From Helicobacter heilmannii (GTDB taxonomy: Bacteria > Campylobacterota > Campylobacteria > Campylobacterales > Helicobacteraceae): DNA of 64,000 nucleotides. Shown here in pieces: positions 44,555 to 54,539 of this stretch. Under the pieces are notes generated by a model. The model was not told the origin of the DNA and made no database searches. It worked only from the letters and a program-made list of their open reading frames with translations. A program made the position numbers and the translations under genes. Each line of letters starts with the position of its first letter. Positions within the stretch are counted from its first letter, which is position 1. The stretch covers positions 218,050-282,049 of the forward strand of contig NZ_CDMK01000002.1 in assembly GCF_001283065.1 (NCBI RefSeq), written 5' to 3'.

Positions 44555-46338
44555 TAGGGCTTTCTTTCTAGGTTTTTATCCCACCACAAATAGGGCGAAA
44601 AGCCATAGGGGGGGTTTTTGAGCATGGCGATCTTGTCCCAATAAGCGACACGCCAAAAGGGGGCATGGAAGTGGGGGATCACATAAAAGCCCCATAAGAG
44701 TACGCGATCTAGGGCACGCACGGCGGCAATTTGGCCAGGGCGATCTTTAGCCTTAATCACCAAGTCGATCAAGCCGTCAATGGCGGGGTTGGCAATGCCC
44801 GCATAGTTTTGGCTGCCCGGCTGTGTCGCGCTCTTGCTGCCCCAAAAGTAGCGCTGCTCATTGCCCGGAAATAAGGATTGCCCAATGCTGCCCACCACCA
44901 TGTCATACTCAAACTTCTTCACCCGCCCCATGTATTGACTCAAATCCACCCTTTGGATTTGCATAGTGATCCCCAACACCTTTAAATTCTTGGCATAAGC
45001 TAGGGCTAAGCGCTCAAAGGCTTCGTTGTTAAGCAACATCGTAAAAACAAAAGGCTTATGGGTTTTGGCGTTAAGAAGCTGGTTATCTTCAACGACATAG
45101 CCGGCTTGCTTTAAAAGGGCTTGGGCGTGTTTGAGATTTTCGCGCCGATTTTGCCCGAGTTTAACCGCCCCATCTGTGCGGGGCACGAGGTAGGGTGTGG
45201 TGAAAATGCGCGGGTTGTATTTTTCTAATTCAGGCTTAAACTTCTCTAAATCTTGCAATTCCTGCCCGCTAGGCAAACCCCTAGAGGCAAACACCGAATT
45301 ACTAAAATAACTCTTGGTGCGTTTGTATTGTGAGAAGAAGAGATTTTGATTTGCCCATTCAAAGTCAAAAGCGTAAAAGAGGGCTTCTCTTACCCGTATG
45401 TCTTTAAAAAGCTCTCTTCTGGTGTTCATAAAAAAGCCCTGCATGCCAGCGGGTAGGGCGTGCTTTAAAAGCACCTTATGGATACGCCCACTCTTGATAC
45501 CCTTACCCACATACCCCCGCGCCCACACCTTCGCCGTGCTCTCAAAACGCCAGTCGTAAGCCCCACTTAAAAAAGCTTGCAGGGCAACCGAATCGTCCTT
45601 GTAGTAGTCAAAACGCACCAAATCAAAGTTGTACGAGCCCTTTTGCACGGGTAAATCCTGTGCCCAATAGTTTTTGTTGCGCTCATAGGTGATTTGTTTG
45701 CCTATGGCAAAGGATTGAATGGTATAAGGGCCACTAGAAACGGGCACTAAAAGGGGGTTGTTAAAGTCGTGGGTGTCAAAGAAGTGCTTAGGCAAAACTT
45801 GTAATTGCCCTAAGATTAAAGGCAATTCGCGGTTATGGGTGTTTTTAAAGGTGAATTTGACATGCCATTTGTCTAGCACCACAGCGTCCTTAATGTCGCT
45901 GTAATATTGCTTGAAAACGGGGCTACCCTTTTGCATGAGAATGTCAAAGCTGAATTTTACATCGCTGGCTAAAATCGGCACGCCATCGCTAAAGCGCGCC
46001 CGTTTATCGATCCCAAAAATCACATAAGAATTGTCCTTAGCCACTTCTATATCGTTGGCAATTAAAGCGTATTCGGCGTAAGGCTCATCCAAACTTTGGG
46101 CTAAAAGCGTGTCATACACTAGCTCTAACCCGCTGGCTTTCGTACCTTTAAGTAAAAAGGGATTGAGGCTATCAAAAGTGCCTAGCGCGTAGTTTTTGAG
46201 CAGTCCCCCTTTAGGGGCATTGGGGTTGGCATAGTTAAAATGTGTGAAGTTGTGCTGGTATTTGGCTTTTTCGCCCAACGCGATAAAGGGCGCGGCATTT
46301 AGCCACACCCCGCACAGCACCCACGCTAAAAGTTTCAC
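44554..46338 (-). CDS. Peptide-binding protein (YejA/OppA type)
   Basis: Periplasmic SBP family 5 protein of 594 residues with a signal peptide (about 1-16). It begins with LGEKAKYQHNFTHFNYANPNAPKGG, the hallmark of the YejA/microcin C importer branch, and contains FSDGVPILASDVKFSFDIL and VREALFYAFDFEW. It starts with GTG, overlapping the trpS stop. It probably delivers oligopeptides or related compounds to the adjacent permease. Confidence 0.9.
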   Translation of the reverse strand: MKLLAWVLCGVWLNAAPFIALGEKAKYQHNFTHFNYANPNAPKGGLLKNYALGTFDSLNPFLLKGTKASGLELVYDTLLAQSLDEPYAEYALIANDIEVAKDNSYVIFGIDKRARFSDGVPILASDVKFSFDILMQKGSPVFKQYYSDIKDAVVLDKWHVKFTFKNTHNRELPLILGQLQVLPKHFFDTHDFNNPLLVPVSSGPYTIQSFAIGKQITYERNKNYWAQDLPVQKGSYNFDLVRFDYYKDDSVALQAFLSGAYDWRFESTAKVWARGYVGKGIKSGRIHKVLLKHALPAGMQGFFMNTRRELFKDIRVREALFYAFDFEWANQNLFFSQYKRTKSYFSNSVFASRGLPSGQELQDLEKFKPELEKYNPRIFTTPYLVPRTDGAVKLGQNRRENLKHAQALLKQAGYVVEDNQLLNAKTHKPFVFTMLLNNEAFERLALAYAKNLKVLGITMQIQRVDLSQYMGRVKKFEYDMVVGSIGQSLFPGNEQRYFWGSKSATQPGSQNYAGIANPAIDGLIDLVIKAKDRPGQIAAVRALDRVLLWGFYVIPHFHAPFWRVAYWDKIAMLKNPPYGFSPYLWWDKNLERKP

Positions 46339-47315
46339 ACCAAGCCCATCAGCTCTTTAGCTTTGGCATAGGTCGCCTGCGCTAGGGGACGCACGCGCGC
46401 ACACCCCTCATTTAACACCTGTGTAACATAATCCGGGTTGGCGTGCAGGCGTTGGTAATTCTCTTGTATGGGTTTTAGCGTGGTAACTAAAAGCTCGATT
46501 AAAGCCGTTTTAAAATGCCCGTAACCCTTGTCTTGAAATTCATTTTCGATTTGCTCCGGGCTTTGCCCGCTTAAATTCTCATAAATGCCAAGTAAATTAA
46601 AGAGCCCGGGGCGGGCGGGGTCAAAGGCAACAACGCCTAGCGAGTCGGTGGTGGCTTTTTTGATTTTCTTGGCGATTAACTCGGGCGTATCCAGCAAGAA
46701 GAGCGCGTGTAAGGGGGCTTTATGCGATTTACTCATTTTTATGCTGGGATCATCTAGCCCCATCACCCTAGCCCCACTGGTGGCAATTAAAGGCTCAGGC
46801 ACCACAAAGCACTTGCCAAAGTCGCGGTTGAACCTTTGGGCTAAATTGCGTGCCAGTTCTAAATGTTGCTTTTGGTCTTCGCCCACGGGCACGGCGTTGG
46901 TTTGGTAAAGCAAAATGTCGGCTGCCATTAACACAGGGTAGGCAAACAGCCCCGCACTCACCTGCCCTTGTTTCGCGCTCTTGTCTTTAAACTGGGTCAT
47001 GCGATTAAGCTCGCCCATGCTCGCCACACAGTTTAACAGCCACGCCAACGCCCCGTGCTCGTCTATTTGGCTTTGGATAAAGAGGCTGGATTTTTGCGGG
47101 TCGATCCCACAGGCTAATAACAGCGTTGCCATTTCTAGGCTCTGCCGGTGCAACTCTTTAGGGTCTTTGGGAATCGTGATCGCATGAGAATTGACAATAC
47201 AAAAAATATTCTCATAGTTGTCTTGCGCCTGCACCCATTGCTTGATCGCCCCTAGATAGTTGCCCAAGTGCACCCCCCCGGTGGGCTGGATGCCTGAAAA
47301 AACTCTAGCCTTCAT
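46335..47315 (-). CDS. trpS: Tryptophanyl-tRNA synthetase
   Basis: Class I synthetase of 326 residues for tRNA-Trp. The HIGH-type motif lies in SGIQPTGGVHLGNYLGAIKQW and the KMSKS-type in DPSIKMSKSHKAPLH. ATG 47315 lies within the end of bioC. It belongs to the same run as H. pylori HP1251-HP1254. Confidence 0.96.
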   Translation of the reverse strand: MKARVFSGIQPTGGVHLGNYLGAIKQWVQAQDNYENIFCIVNSHAITIPKDPKELHRQSLEMATLLLACGIDPQKSSLFIQSQIDEHGALAWLLNCVASMGELNRMTQFKDKSAKQGQVSAGLFAYPVLMAADILLYQTNAVPVGEDQKQHLELARNLAQRFNRDFGKCFVVPEPLIATSGARVMGLDDPSIKMSKSHKAPLHALFLLDTPELIAKKIKKATTDSLGVVAFDPARPGLFNLLGIYENLSGQSPEQIENEFQDKGYGHFKTALIELLVTTLKPIQENYQRLHANPDYVTQVLNEGCARVRPLAQATYAKAKELMGLV

Positions 47316-48010
47316 ACAAGCTCCCCGATAAAGAAAATGGCTTCATAGCTTAGGGTGCTGTAGGGGGCGTGGTGTTTTAACGCTTTTGCCTTGCTAAAGG
47401 GCAAAGCCCCGCCCCCAAGTAGTCCGCTCCCTTTGAGTTGTTGTAAAAAACTCTCTCTATCGTTAAACTCTTGTTTAAATGTTTCAACCCACATGTTTTG
47501 CCTAAACCCCTTAAAACTTTGCTCTAAAATGCTACACACCTCTTTAGCCCCCCTTAAAGGCGAGCGGGTGTTTAAAAAGGCATGCAACTCGCGCAAACTG
47601 GCAGCGGTATGGATGGCTAAAGCCACCTGCTGGCAACTTTGCGCCAAACGGCCACACACCTTGGCTAAATCCTGCGCCCACTGCAAGGAAGACGCGCCGA
47701 TGGCTAAATCGCTTGGGGCAAACTCTAATTTCTCAAAGTCGCCCCACTCTAGGCGCACACTCCGCGCATTGGGGCTAGAGGTGGGGTGCAAGCAGAGCAT
47801 TTGTTTAGAAATATCTAGCCCCACAAATACGCCTACCTTGAGCCCCAAAGCCGGCAAGGCCTTAAGCACATGCCCGCTCCCACAGCCCAAGTCTAGAACC
47901 CGTTCATAGCACCCGCGCGCTAGCGGGGCAAGCAGGCGTTGGACAATGTCCTCTTGCACGCTTGAAAACTCTGCGTAAGTCTTGGCTCTCTTGTCAAAAG
48001 AGTGGCGCAC
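47312..48010 (-). CDS. bioC: Malonyl-ACP O-methyltransferase BioC
   Basis: SAM-dependent methyltransferase that starts the biotin pimeloyl moiety. It has 232 residues with SFDKRAKTYAEFSSVQEDI at the start, motif I VLDLGCGSGHVL and the family segment AIGASSLQWAQDL. It starts with GTG 48010 behind AAAGGGGG. It is divergent from secG. Confidence 0.88.
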   Translation of the reverse strand: MRHSFDKRAKTYAEFSSVQEDIVQRLLAPLARGCYERVLDLGCGSGHVLKALPALGLKVGVFVGLDISKQMLCLHPTSSPNARSVRLEWGDFEKLEFAPSDLAIGASSLQWAQDLAKVCGRLAQSCQQVALAIHTAASLRELHAFLNTRSPLRGAKEVCSILEQSFKGFRQNMWVETFKQEFNDRESFLQQLKGSGLLGGGALPFSKAKALKHHAPYSTLSYEAIFFIGELV

Positions 48011-48053
48011 GCTCTAGCCCCCTTTGCTAAAAGCCCTAATTTTAATAAAATTT

Positions 48054-48062
48054 TGCTAAAAT
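48054..48062 (+). promoter_or_regulatory. Extended -10 promoter of secG
   Basis: TGCTAAAAT (hexamer at 48057-48062) in the bioC/secG divergent gap, giving a leader of about 20-25 bases before the secG start. Good match to the Helicobacter extended -10 pattern. Confidence 0.5.
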
Positions 48063-48091
48063 CGCCATTTAATCCTTGCACTTTGGAGCGT

Positions 48092-48571
48092 GTGTTGAGT
48101 AGTCTGTTCTTGGTCTTGCAGATTGTGCTGGCTGTGTTGATTGTCATTGTGGTGTTGTTGCAAAAAAGCTCAAGTATTGGGCTAGGCGCGTATAGCGGGA
48201 GCAACGAGTCGCTCTTTGGGGCAAAGGGCCCGGCAAGTTTCATGGCTAAGGCGACTATGGTGCTGGGCTTCTTGTTCTTAGCAAACACCATCGCCCTAGG
48301 CTACCTCTACAATAAAGAGTACAACATTAGCCTGATCGACAGCGCACCCAAGGCCACCCCGCTCGTGCCCCTTGTGCCTAAAAACCCCACGCAAAACAAC
48401 CCTTTAAGTAACCCCCTACTCTTGCCTAAAACCGAGAAGCACCCCCTAGCCGTACCCTACAAGCACGAAAAGCACAATGCCATTCCCTTGCCCGAGCACA
48501 AGACACATACAGAAAGCAAGAAAGAAACCCAAGAAACCAAACAAGACAAAAAGGACAGCCATGTTAAATGA
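48092..48571 (+). CDS. secG: Protein-export channel subunit SecG
   Basis: Small SecYEG subunit. About 159 residues, with two membrane helices, between them the conserved [19 protein letters not shown] and [20 protein letters not shown], and a hydrophilic Lys/Pro/His-rich tail of about 80 residues typical of Helicobacter SecG. Start is GTG 48092 or TTG 48095; spacing from GGAG (48085-48088) favours the TTG slightly. It overlaps frr by 11 bases. Confidence 0.92.
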   Translation: MLSSLFLVLQIVLAVLIVIVVLLQKSSSIGLGAYSGSNESLFGAKGPASFMAKATMVLGFLFLANTIALGYLYNKEYNISLIDSAPKATPLVPLVPKNPTQNNPLSNPLLLPKTEKHPLAVPYKHEKHNAIPLPEHKTHTESKKETQETKQDKKDSHVK

Positions 48572-49118
48572 CATTTACAAGCACACCAAGGAGCAAATGC
48601 AAAAGAGTTTGCAGGCATTAAGCAAGGACTTCACGACCTTGAGGAGTGGGCGGGTCTCTATTAGTTTGGTCGATCATGTCCGTGTGGAGTATTACAACAC
48701 CCCCACACCCTTAAACCAAGTCGCCTCCGTGATCGCCACAGATGCTTCTACGATTACCATTACCCCGTGGGAGAGGGGGCTTTTAAAAGAAATTGAGCGG
48801 GCACTGCAAGAGGCCAATATTGGGGTTAATCCCAGCAATGACGGCGAAAATGTCAAACTCTTCTTCCCGCCTATGACCATGGAGCAGCGCAAAGAGATCG
48901 CTAAAGACGCGCGGGCAATGGGCGAAAAGGCGAAGGTGGCGATCCGCAATGTCCGCCAAGACGCGAACAACCAAATTAAAAAGCTAGAGAAAGACAAGGC
49001 GATCAGCGAGGATGAAAACAAACGGGCACTAGCTGAGGTGCAAAAATACACCGATGACTTTATCACAAAAATAGACGAGCACACCAAGGCCAAAGAAGAA
49101 GAAGTCCTGAAGGTTTAA
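48561..49118 (+). CDS. frr: Ribosome recycling factor
   Basis: Splits the ribosome after termination together with EF-G. Its 185 residues are the family length. The signatures are [43 protein letters not shown] and [22 protein letters not shown] 48561 follows AAGGACA; the longer open reading from 48477 lies inside secG. Confidence 0.97.
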   Translation: MLNDIYKHTKEQMQKSLQALSKDFTTLRSGRVSISLVDHVRVEYYNTPTPLNQVASVIATDASTITITPWERGLLKEIERALQEANIGVNPSNDGENVKLFFPPMTMEQRKEIAKDARAMGEKAKVAIRNVRQDANNQIKKLEKDKAISEDENKRALAEVQKYTDDFITKIDEHTKAKEEEVLKV

Positions 49119-49119
49119 C

Positions 49120-49719
49120 ATGGATATTCGCAAAATCTACACCGATTGCGGCGCGCTCTTAGAGGGACATTTTCTGCTCTCTAGTGGTAACCACTCTAGT
49201 TTTTATTTACAATCAGCTAAAGTCCTTGAAGACCCCCAAATTGCCGCCAAGTTAGCCGAAGTGCTCGCTAAAGAAATCCAAAAAGCTCACTTAGAAATTG
49301 CCACCATTTGCTCGCCCGCCTTGGGGGGGATTTTAGCTGGTTATGAGTTGGCAAGGGCTCTTGGCGTGCGCTTTATCTTCACCGAAAGGGTGCAAGGGGC
49401 GATGGCTTTAAGGCGGGGCTTTAGCGTGCAAAAGGGCGAGAGAATTTTGATCTGTGAAGACATTATCACCACGGGCGGTTCAGCTGTGGAGGCGGCCGCG
49501 TGTGTGGAAAATTTAGGCGCGCAGGTGGTGGCCTTTGCCAGCCTAGCCAATCGGGGCATTTGTAAAAGGGGTTTAAACCCCGCGCATAAGGAGGCGTGCA
49601 AGTTGCCAGCCCTGCCCTTCTTTGCTTTAGCAGATTTTCACTTTGACATGTACCCCCCTGATAACTGCCCGCTGTGCGCACTTAGCCAAGCCATCAAGCC
49701 GGGCAGCCGGGGCAATTAA
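49120..49719 (+). CDS. pyrE: Orotate phosphoribosyltransferase
   Basis: Makes orotidine monophosphate from orotate and PRPP. It has 199 residues with the PRPP-binding motif [19 protein letters not shown] and the N-terminal [19 protein letters not shown]. It begins one base after frr. Together with pyrD (52180) it gives two of the de novo pyrimidine steps. Confidence 0.95.
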   Translation: MDIRKIYTDCGALLEGHFLLSSGNHSSFYLQSAKVLEDPQIAAKLAEVLAKEIQKAHLEIATICSPALGGILAGYELARALGVRFIFTERVQGAMALRRGFSVQKGERILICEDIITTGGSAVEAAACVENLGAQVVAFASLANRGICKRGLNPAHKEACKLPALPFFALADFHFDMYPPDNCPLCALSQAIKPGSRGN

Positions 49720-49724
49720 AAGGC

Positions 49725-50138
49725 GTGTGTGCGCAAAACTTCAAAGCCTTACATGGGCTAGACAGACTGAAAGCCTTTGTTACGGACATGTTCATGCTCT
49801 ACACCCCTCTTTTGTATTTTGTTACCTATGTTATTTTAGGCTCGGCTCAAGCGTTTAGAGAAAATCAAATGGCGGTGTTTGCGTGCGTAGCGGGCTTTGG
49901 CGTGCTCTCTAGCTTGTTCTTGTGTGTGAGCGGACAGACCCCGGGGCTGCGCTATGTTGGGCTTAAATTAGTCTGCACAAAAACACAAAATAAGGTGGGC
50001 TTTTTGCGTGCATTGCTGCGCTTTTTTGTGTGGCTTGCGGTGGCGAGCACGCTCATAGGTCTGCTCTTGCCCTTAATGCGCCCCAATATGCGGCTCTTGC
50101 ACGATGCGTTGTGCAACACCGCCATGCAGAAGGTTTAA
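49725..50138 (+). CDS. RDD-family membrane protein
   Basis: 137 residues with three hydrophobic segments. The pattern RLKAFVTDMFMLYTPLLYFV and QTPGLRYVGLKLV matches the small RDD membrane family, whose function is unknown. It starts with GTG 49725, close behind AAAAGG; ATG 49788 would shorten it by 21 residues. It lies downstream of pyrE as in H. pylori HP1258. Confidence 0.75.
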   Translation: MCAQNFKALHGLDRLKAFVTDMFMLYTPLLYFVTYVILGSAQAFRENQMAVFACVAGFGVLSSLFLCVSGQTPGLRYVGLKLVCTKTQNKVGFLRALLRFFVWLAVASTLIGLLLPLMRPNMRLLHDALCNTAMQKV

Positions 50139-50148
50139 TTCTTTTGGC

Positions 50149-50154
50149 TACAAT
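50149..50154 (+). promoter_or_regulatory. Possible -10 box for ppk
   Basis: TACAAT eleven bases after the RDD-gene stop, with a leader of about 20 bases before the GTG of ppk. It marks the likely start of the ppk-pyrD transcript. Confidence 0.4.
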
Positions 50155-50180
50155 GCGCCCTTTAGGTGTGGAGATAAAAA

Positions 50181-52190
50181 GTGTATTTTAACCGAGAACT
50201 TTCGTGGCTGCGCTTCAACACGCGGGTTTTAGACCAAGCCTGCGACACCCGCCTACCCTTGTTGGAGCGTTTGAAATTCCTAGCCATTTATGGGACGAAT
50301 TTAGACGAGTTTTATATGATCCGCGTGGCTGGGCTAAAGCACCTAGCCGACAACAACATGACCACCACAAGCTTAGATGATTTAAGCCCAAGAGAACAGC
50401 TTGAGCGCATACACGCCTACGCCGCTGCTGAACAAAAAATCGTGCAAAAGCAGTTTTTGGGTTTAAAAGAGTCTTTAAATAAGCATGGCCTAAGCCTTAA
50501 AAGTGTGGCAAGCCTACCGGTCAAATACCACTCTAAATTGCAAGCCTATTTCCACAAACACCTATACCCCATCGTTGTGCCGACCTTACTCGACCTCAAC
50601 CGCCCCTTCCCCTTTGTGCGTAACTTGAGCTTTGGGCTTGTCTTTGAGTTGGAGCGCAAGGACGGAGAGATCGTCTATGGAGCGGTGAAAATCCCCTCTT
50701 TGCTTAAACGCTTTGTGCAGATCGACACGGGCGTGTTTGTGGCGGTGGAGGAGATCGTGCAAAAATGTGCCCCCTTGCTCTTTGAGGGCTACACGATTTT
50801 AGAGAGCATGGTGTTTCGAATCACTTGCGATGCCGACATGGAGATCATTGAAGATGAGGGGCATGACTTGGTGGATCGCATCAGCGAGGGACTAAGGACG
50901 AGAGATCGGGGGGAGGCGGTGCGCTTGGAGGTGGGTGGGGGGAGCGTGCATTTGCGCCAAATTTTAAGCACCCAAATGCCCGGCGTTACTTTATACCCTA
51001 GTCGCATTTTGCTGGACTTGGGGCGCTTGTGGGAGTTGGTGGGGTTCAAAGGCTACACCCATTTAAAAGCCCCCGTGTTCGTGCCTAAGATTCTGCCCCC
51101 CTTAAGCGGCATTGACTTTTTAGACAGCCGGGCGTTCTTTGAGCTGCTCGATCAACAAGACATTTTATTGTTCCACCCCTATGAGAGCTTTGATCCCATC
51201 GTGCATTTTATCCAAAACGCCGCTGAAGATAAGGATGTCGTGTCTATCCGCATGACTTTATACAGAGTGGGTAAAGAGTCGCCCATCGTTAAAGCCCTCA
51301 CAGAGGCTGCACCCTACAAGCAGGTGAGCGTGCTCGTGGAGCTTAAAGCCCGCTTTGATGAGGAAAATAACCTGCATTGGGCAAGGGCTCTAGAAAATGC
51401 CGGTGCGCATGTGATCTATGGGGTGTCTAATTTAAAGGTGCATGCCAAGGTGGCATTAGTGGTGCGCCAAGTGGGTGATGCCTTAAAAGAATATGTCCAT
51501 GTCAGCACGGGCAATTACAACACGCTTTCGGCGAAAGTCTATACGGATTTGAGCCTGCTTAGTGCCAACCCTAAAATCGCGCACGACACCCTAAAGCTCT
51601 TCCACTCGCTAGGCACGGGCGTGAGTGCTAAGACGCATTTAAGCACGCTTTACATGGCCCCCAAACAAATTAAAAACAAAATCCTCTCTTTAATCACCCA
51701 TGAAATGGGCTTGAAGCGCAAGGGGCGGATCATTTTTAAGGCGAACGCGCTTGTGGATAAGGACATCATCGATTGCTTATACAAAGCCTCGCAGGCGGGG
51801 GTAAGGATTGATTTATTAGTTAGGGGGATTTGTTGTTTGCGCCCACAGGTTAAAGGGGTGAGTGAAAACATTCGGGTTTTCTCCATTGTGGGTAAATATT
51901 TAGAGCACGCCCGCATTTATTACTTTGCCCACGACACGCACAAGCTGTATTTTTCCAGTGCGGACATGATGCCACGCAATTTACAAAAGCGCGTGGAGCT
52001 CTTAATCCCTGCCACTTCTAAGGCGATCCAGCGCAAAATGTTGCATATCTTGCATTTGCAACTCAAAGACAACGCCCAAACCTACGCCCTGCAGGCTAGC
52101 GGCGAGTATGTGCGCCTAAGCTCCACAAAGCCCCCTCTAAATGCCCAACTGCTGTATGAAAAGATTGTGAGCGCGGCTGATGACACCTAA
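50181..52190 (+). CDS. ppk: Polyphosphate kinase 1
   Basis: Makes inorganic polyphosphate from ATP. It has 669 residues: N-terminal FNRELSWLRFNTRVLDQA and LKFLAIYGTNLDEFYMIRVAG, catalytic His motifs at LKVHAKVALVVRQ and YLEHARIYYFAHD, and FSSADMMPRNLQKRVEL. It starts with GTG 50181 behind GGAG. Its end overlaps pyrD by 11 bases. Confidence 0.96.
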   Translation: MYFNRELSWLRFNTRVLDQACDTRLPLLERLKFLAIYGTNLDEFYMIRVAGLKHLADNNMTTTSLDDLSPREQLERIHAYAAAEQKIVQKQFLGLKESLNKHGLSLKSVASLPVKYHSKLQAYFHKHLYPIVVPTLLDLNRPFPFVRNLSFGLVFELERKDGEIVYGAVKIPSLLKRFVQIDTGVFVAVEEIVQKCAPLLFEGYTILESMVFRITCDADMEIIEDEGHDLVDRISEGLRTRDRGEAVRLEVGGGSVHLRQILSTQMPGVTLYPSRILLDLGRLWELVGFKGYTHLKAPVFVPKILPPLSGIDFLDSRAFFELLDQQDILLFHPYESFDPIVHFIQNAAEDKDVVSIRMTLYRVGKESPIVKALTEAAPYKQVSVLVELKARFDEENNLHWARALENAGAHVIYGVSNLKVHAKVALVVRQVGDALKEYVHVSTGNYNTLSAKVYTDLSLLSANPKIAHDTLKLFHSLGTGVSAKTHLSTLYMAPKQIKNKILSLITHEMGLKRKGRIIFKANALVDKDIIDCLYKASQAGVRIDLLVRGICCLRPQVKGVSENIRVFSIVGKYLEHARIYYFAHDTHKLYFSSADMMPRNLQKRVELLIPATSKAIQRKMLHILHLQLKDNAQTYALQASGEYVRLSSTKPPLNAQLLYEKIVSAADDT

Positions 52191-53205
52191 GTGGTTATTT
52201 GCCTTAGAAGCTGAGAGGGCGCACGCCCTCGTGGAATGTGGTTTAAAAATTTGGGGCAAGTTGCCCCACGGCTTTAGGCTGCCAAACCCCGCCCTAGCCC
52301 AAGAGATTTTGGGCTTAAGCCTGCCTAATCCGATCGGGCTGGCTGCGGGCTTTGATAAAAACGCCACGATGGTCGTAGGGCTTAGCCATTTGGGCTTTGG
52401 CGCAATAGAGGTGGGCACGCTCACATCCAAAGCGCAGCCGGGCAATCCCAAGCCTAGAGTTTTCCGCTACATTGACAAGCAAAGCCTACAAAACAGCATG
52501 GGCTTTAACAATGCAGGGATTAAAAAAGCCGTCCAAAGGCTAGAGAATTTACCCCCCCTGCCCTGTCTTATCGGGGTGAATTTGGGCAAAAACAAGGACA
52601 CGCCCCTAGCTGAGGCTCTAAGCGATTATGAAAAGGCGTTAGAGGCAAGCCTTGGCGTGGGGGATTATTATGTCTTTAATCTCTCCTCGCCCAACACCCC
52701 GAATTTAAGGGACTTGCAAAATGAGGACTTTGTGAGCGAATTGTTTTCTATGGCACTTGAGCGCACCCACAAGCCCTTGTTTTTGAAGGTCGCCCCTGAC
52801 ATGCCCACAGATGCGCTCTTGGCGGTGTGTGAGCGGGCGATTAAGGCGGGGGCAAGGGGGCTTATTGCCACCAACACCACGATCGATTATTCTTTATTGC
52901 CCGGGGCGCGCACAAGGGGCGGGCTTAGCGGGCGGGTGTTGCATGATAAGGCGAAAGCGGTGTTTGCAGAGGTGGCAGAGGCGTTTTTTGGTAAGGTCAT
53001 TTTGGTGGCAGTGGGGGGGATTAGCAATGGACAAGAAGCCTATGAGCGGATCAAAATGGGAGCGCATTTCGTGCAAATATTCACCGCTTTTATTTACCAA
53101 GGCCCTTCAATCTGTAGACAAATAAACCAAGATATAGTAAAATTGCTCCAACAAGATGGGTTGAGCTCAATCCATGAGGCTGTTGGGATTGGACGAAAAA
53201 GATGA
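52180..53205 (+). CDS. pyrD: Dihydroorotate dehydrogenase, quinone-dependent
   Basis: Class 2 FMN enzyme that oxidises dihydroorotate with quinone at the membrane. It has 341 residues, with GLSLPNPIGLAAGFDKNA, FNLSSPNTPNLRDLQ (catalytic Ser), FLKVAPDMP, ATNTTIDY and GGLSGRVLH. It overlaps ppk and the protease gene. Confidence 0.95.
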   Translation: MTPKWLFALEAERAHALVECGLKIWGKLPHGFRLPNPALAQEILGLSLPNPIGLAAGFDKNATMVVGLSHLGFGAIEVGTLTSKAQPGNPKPRVFRYIDKQSLQNSMGFNNAGIKKAVQRLENLPPLPCLIGVNLGKNKDTPLAEALSDYEKALEASLGVGDYYVFNLSSPNTPNLRDLQNEDFVSELFSMALERTHKPLFLKVAPDMPTDALLAVCERAIKAGARGLIATNTTIDYSLLPGARTRGGLSGRVLHDKAKAVFAEVAEAFFGKVILVAVGGISNGQEAYERIKMGAHFVQIFTAFIYQGPSICRQINQDIVKLLQQDGLSSIHEAVGIGRKR

Positions 53206-54536
53206 AACGCGCGGGTCGTTTTCTTGTTTTAATTTTAACACTAGGTGGTTTTATGCAAGCAATGAACAAGCTGGATGTGCGCACATATTTGCCCCACTAT
53301 GAAAGCACTACTTTAGAGAATGGATTGCAGGTGGTTGCTGTACCTTTAGCGAATAAAAGCGGGGTGATTGAGGTGGATTTGCTCTATAAGGTCGGCTCAA
53401 GAAACGAGCGTATGGGTAAGAGCGGGATCGCCCACATGCTCGAGCACATGAGTTTTAAAAGCACCAAACACTTAAAAGATGGCGAATTTGACACCGTTGT
53501 AAAAAGCTTTGGAGGGGTCAGCAACGCCTCTACAAGCTTTGACAGCACCCGCTATTTTATCAAGGCAAGCAATGCAAATTTAGACAAATCTTTAGACTTG
53601 TTTGCCGAAATGTTGGGCTCTTTGCAACTCAAAGAGGACGAGTTTCTGCCCGAGCGCCAAGTGGTGGCAGAAGAAAGACTATGGCGCACGGACAACTCCC
53701 CACTAGGTTATTTATATTTCCGCTTTTTCAACACCGCCTTTGTGTATCACCCTTACCATTGGACTCCCATTGGCTTTATGCAAGACATACAGCACTGGAC
53801 GATCGATGACATTAGGGAGTTCCACGACACCTACTACCAACCCAGTAATGCCATTTTATTAGTCGTGGGCGACATTGACCCTAAGAAGGTCTTTGAACAG
53901 GCCAAAAAGCATTTTGCCAATATCCCCAATAAAAACAACAACCCCATCCCCGAAGTGTATATGCAAGAGCCGATCCAAAACGGGCTGAGAGAAACCGTGA
54001 TCCACAAAAAAGATTTGTCCTTAGAGTGGCTGGCTATTGGGTGGAAAGTCCCCCCTTTCGCCCATAAGGACCAAGTCGCCTTAAATGCCCTTGCTAAGCT
54101 GTTGGCCGAAGGCGATAGCAGTTTGTTGCGTAAAACCTTAGTGGATCAAAAACGCTTAGCCTCCCAAGTCTTCGCCCAAAACATGGAACTCAAGGACGAG
54201 AGCGTGTTTTTATTCATTGCGGGGGCAAACCAGAATGTAGAGGCCGCCCAAATCAAAAAGGAAATCCTAGCGATTTTAGACAACATTAAGCATGGCGGAG
54301 TGACCCAACAGCAACTAGATAAGGTAAAGATCAACAACCGCGTGGACTTCATTGCAGGGTTAGAGGATTCCTCAGATGTTGCTGAAATGTTTGCTGAGTA
54401 TTTGACCCAAGACAGGATTGAGGATATTGCCCGCTATGAGGAGGAGTTTGAAGCCCTGGAGGTGAAAGACATAGTGCGGGTGGCAAATGAGTATTTTAGG
54501 GACGAAGCCTACAGCGTTGTAACACTAAAGCCCTAA
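53202..54536 (+). CDS. M16 family zinc protease
   Basis: 444 residues with an N-terminal signal peptide, so probably periplasmic. The inverted zinc motif HMLEH is in GIAHMLEHMSFKST, with the distal Glu in RQVVAEERLW. It is a single M16 active domain plus inactive partner domain. Annotated PqqE/YmxG-like in H. pylori (HP1012); its substrate is unknown. It overlaps pyrD (ATGA) and ends 3 bases before dapA. Confidence 0.9.
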   Translation: MKRAGRFLVLILTLGGFMQAMNKLDVRTYLPHYESTTLENGLQVVAVPLANKSGVIEVDLLYKVGSRNERMGKSGIAHMLEHMSFKSTKHLKDGEFDTVVKSFGGVSNASTSFDSTRYFIKASNANLDKSLDLFAEMLGSLQLKEDEFLPERQVVAEERLWRTDNSPLGYLYFRFFNTAFVYHPYHWTPIGFMQDIQHWTIDDIREFHDTYYQPSNAILLVVGDIDPKKVFEQAKKHFANIPNKNNNPIPEVYMQEPIQNGLRETVIHKKDLSLEWLAIGWKVPPFAHKDQVALNALAKLLAEGDSSLLRKTLVDQKRLASQVFAQNMELKDESVFLFIAGANQNVEAAQIKKEILAILDNIKHGGVTQQQLDKVKINNRVDFIAGLEDSSDVAEMFAEYLTQDRIEDIARYEEEFEALEVKDIVRVANEYFRDEAYSVVTLKP

Positions 54537-54539
54537 GCC

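Noticed and set aside
47391-47909. Open plus-strand frame of 172 codons opposite bioC
   Set aside because: No RBS or recognisable family; the minus-strand BioC motifs explain the region.
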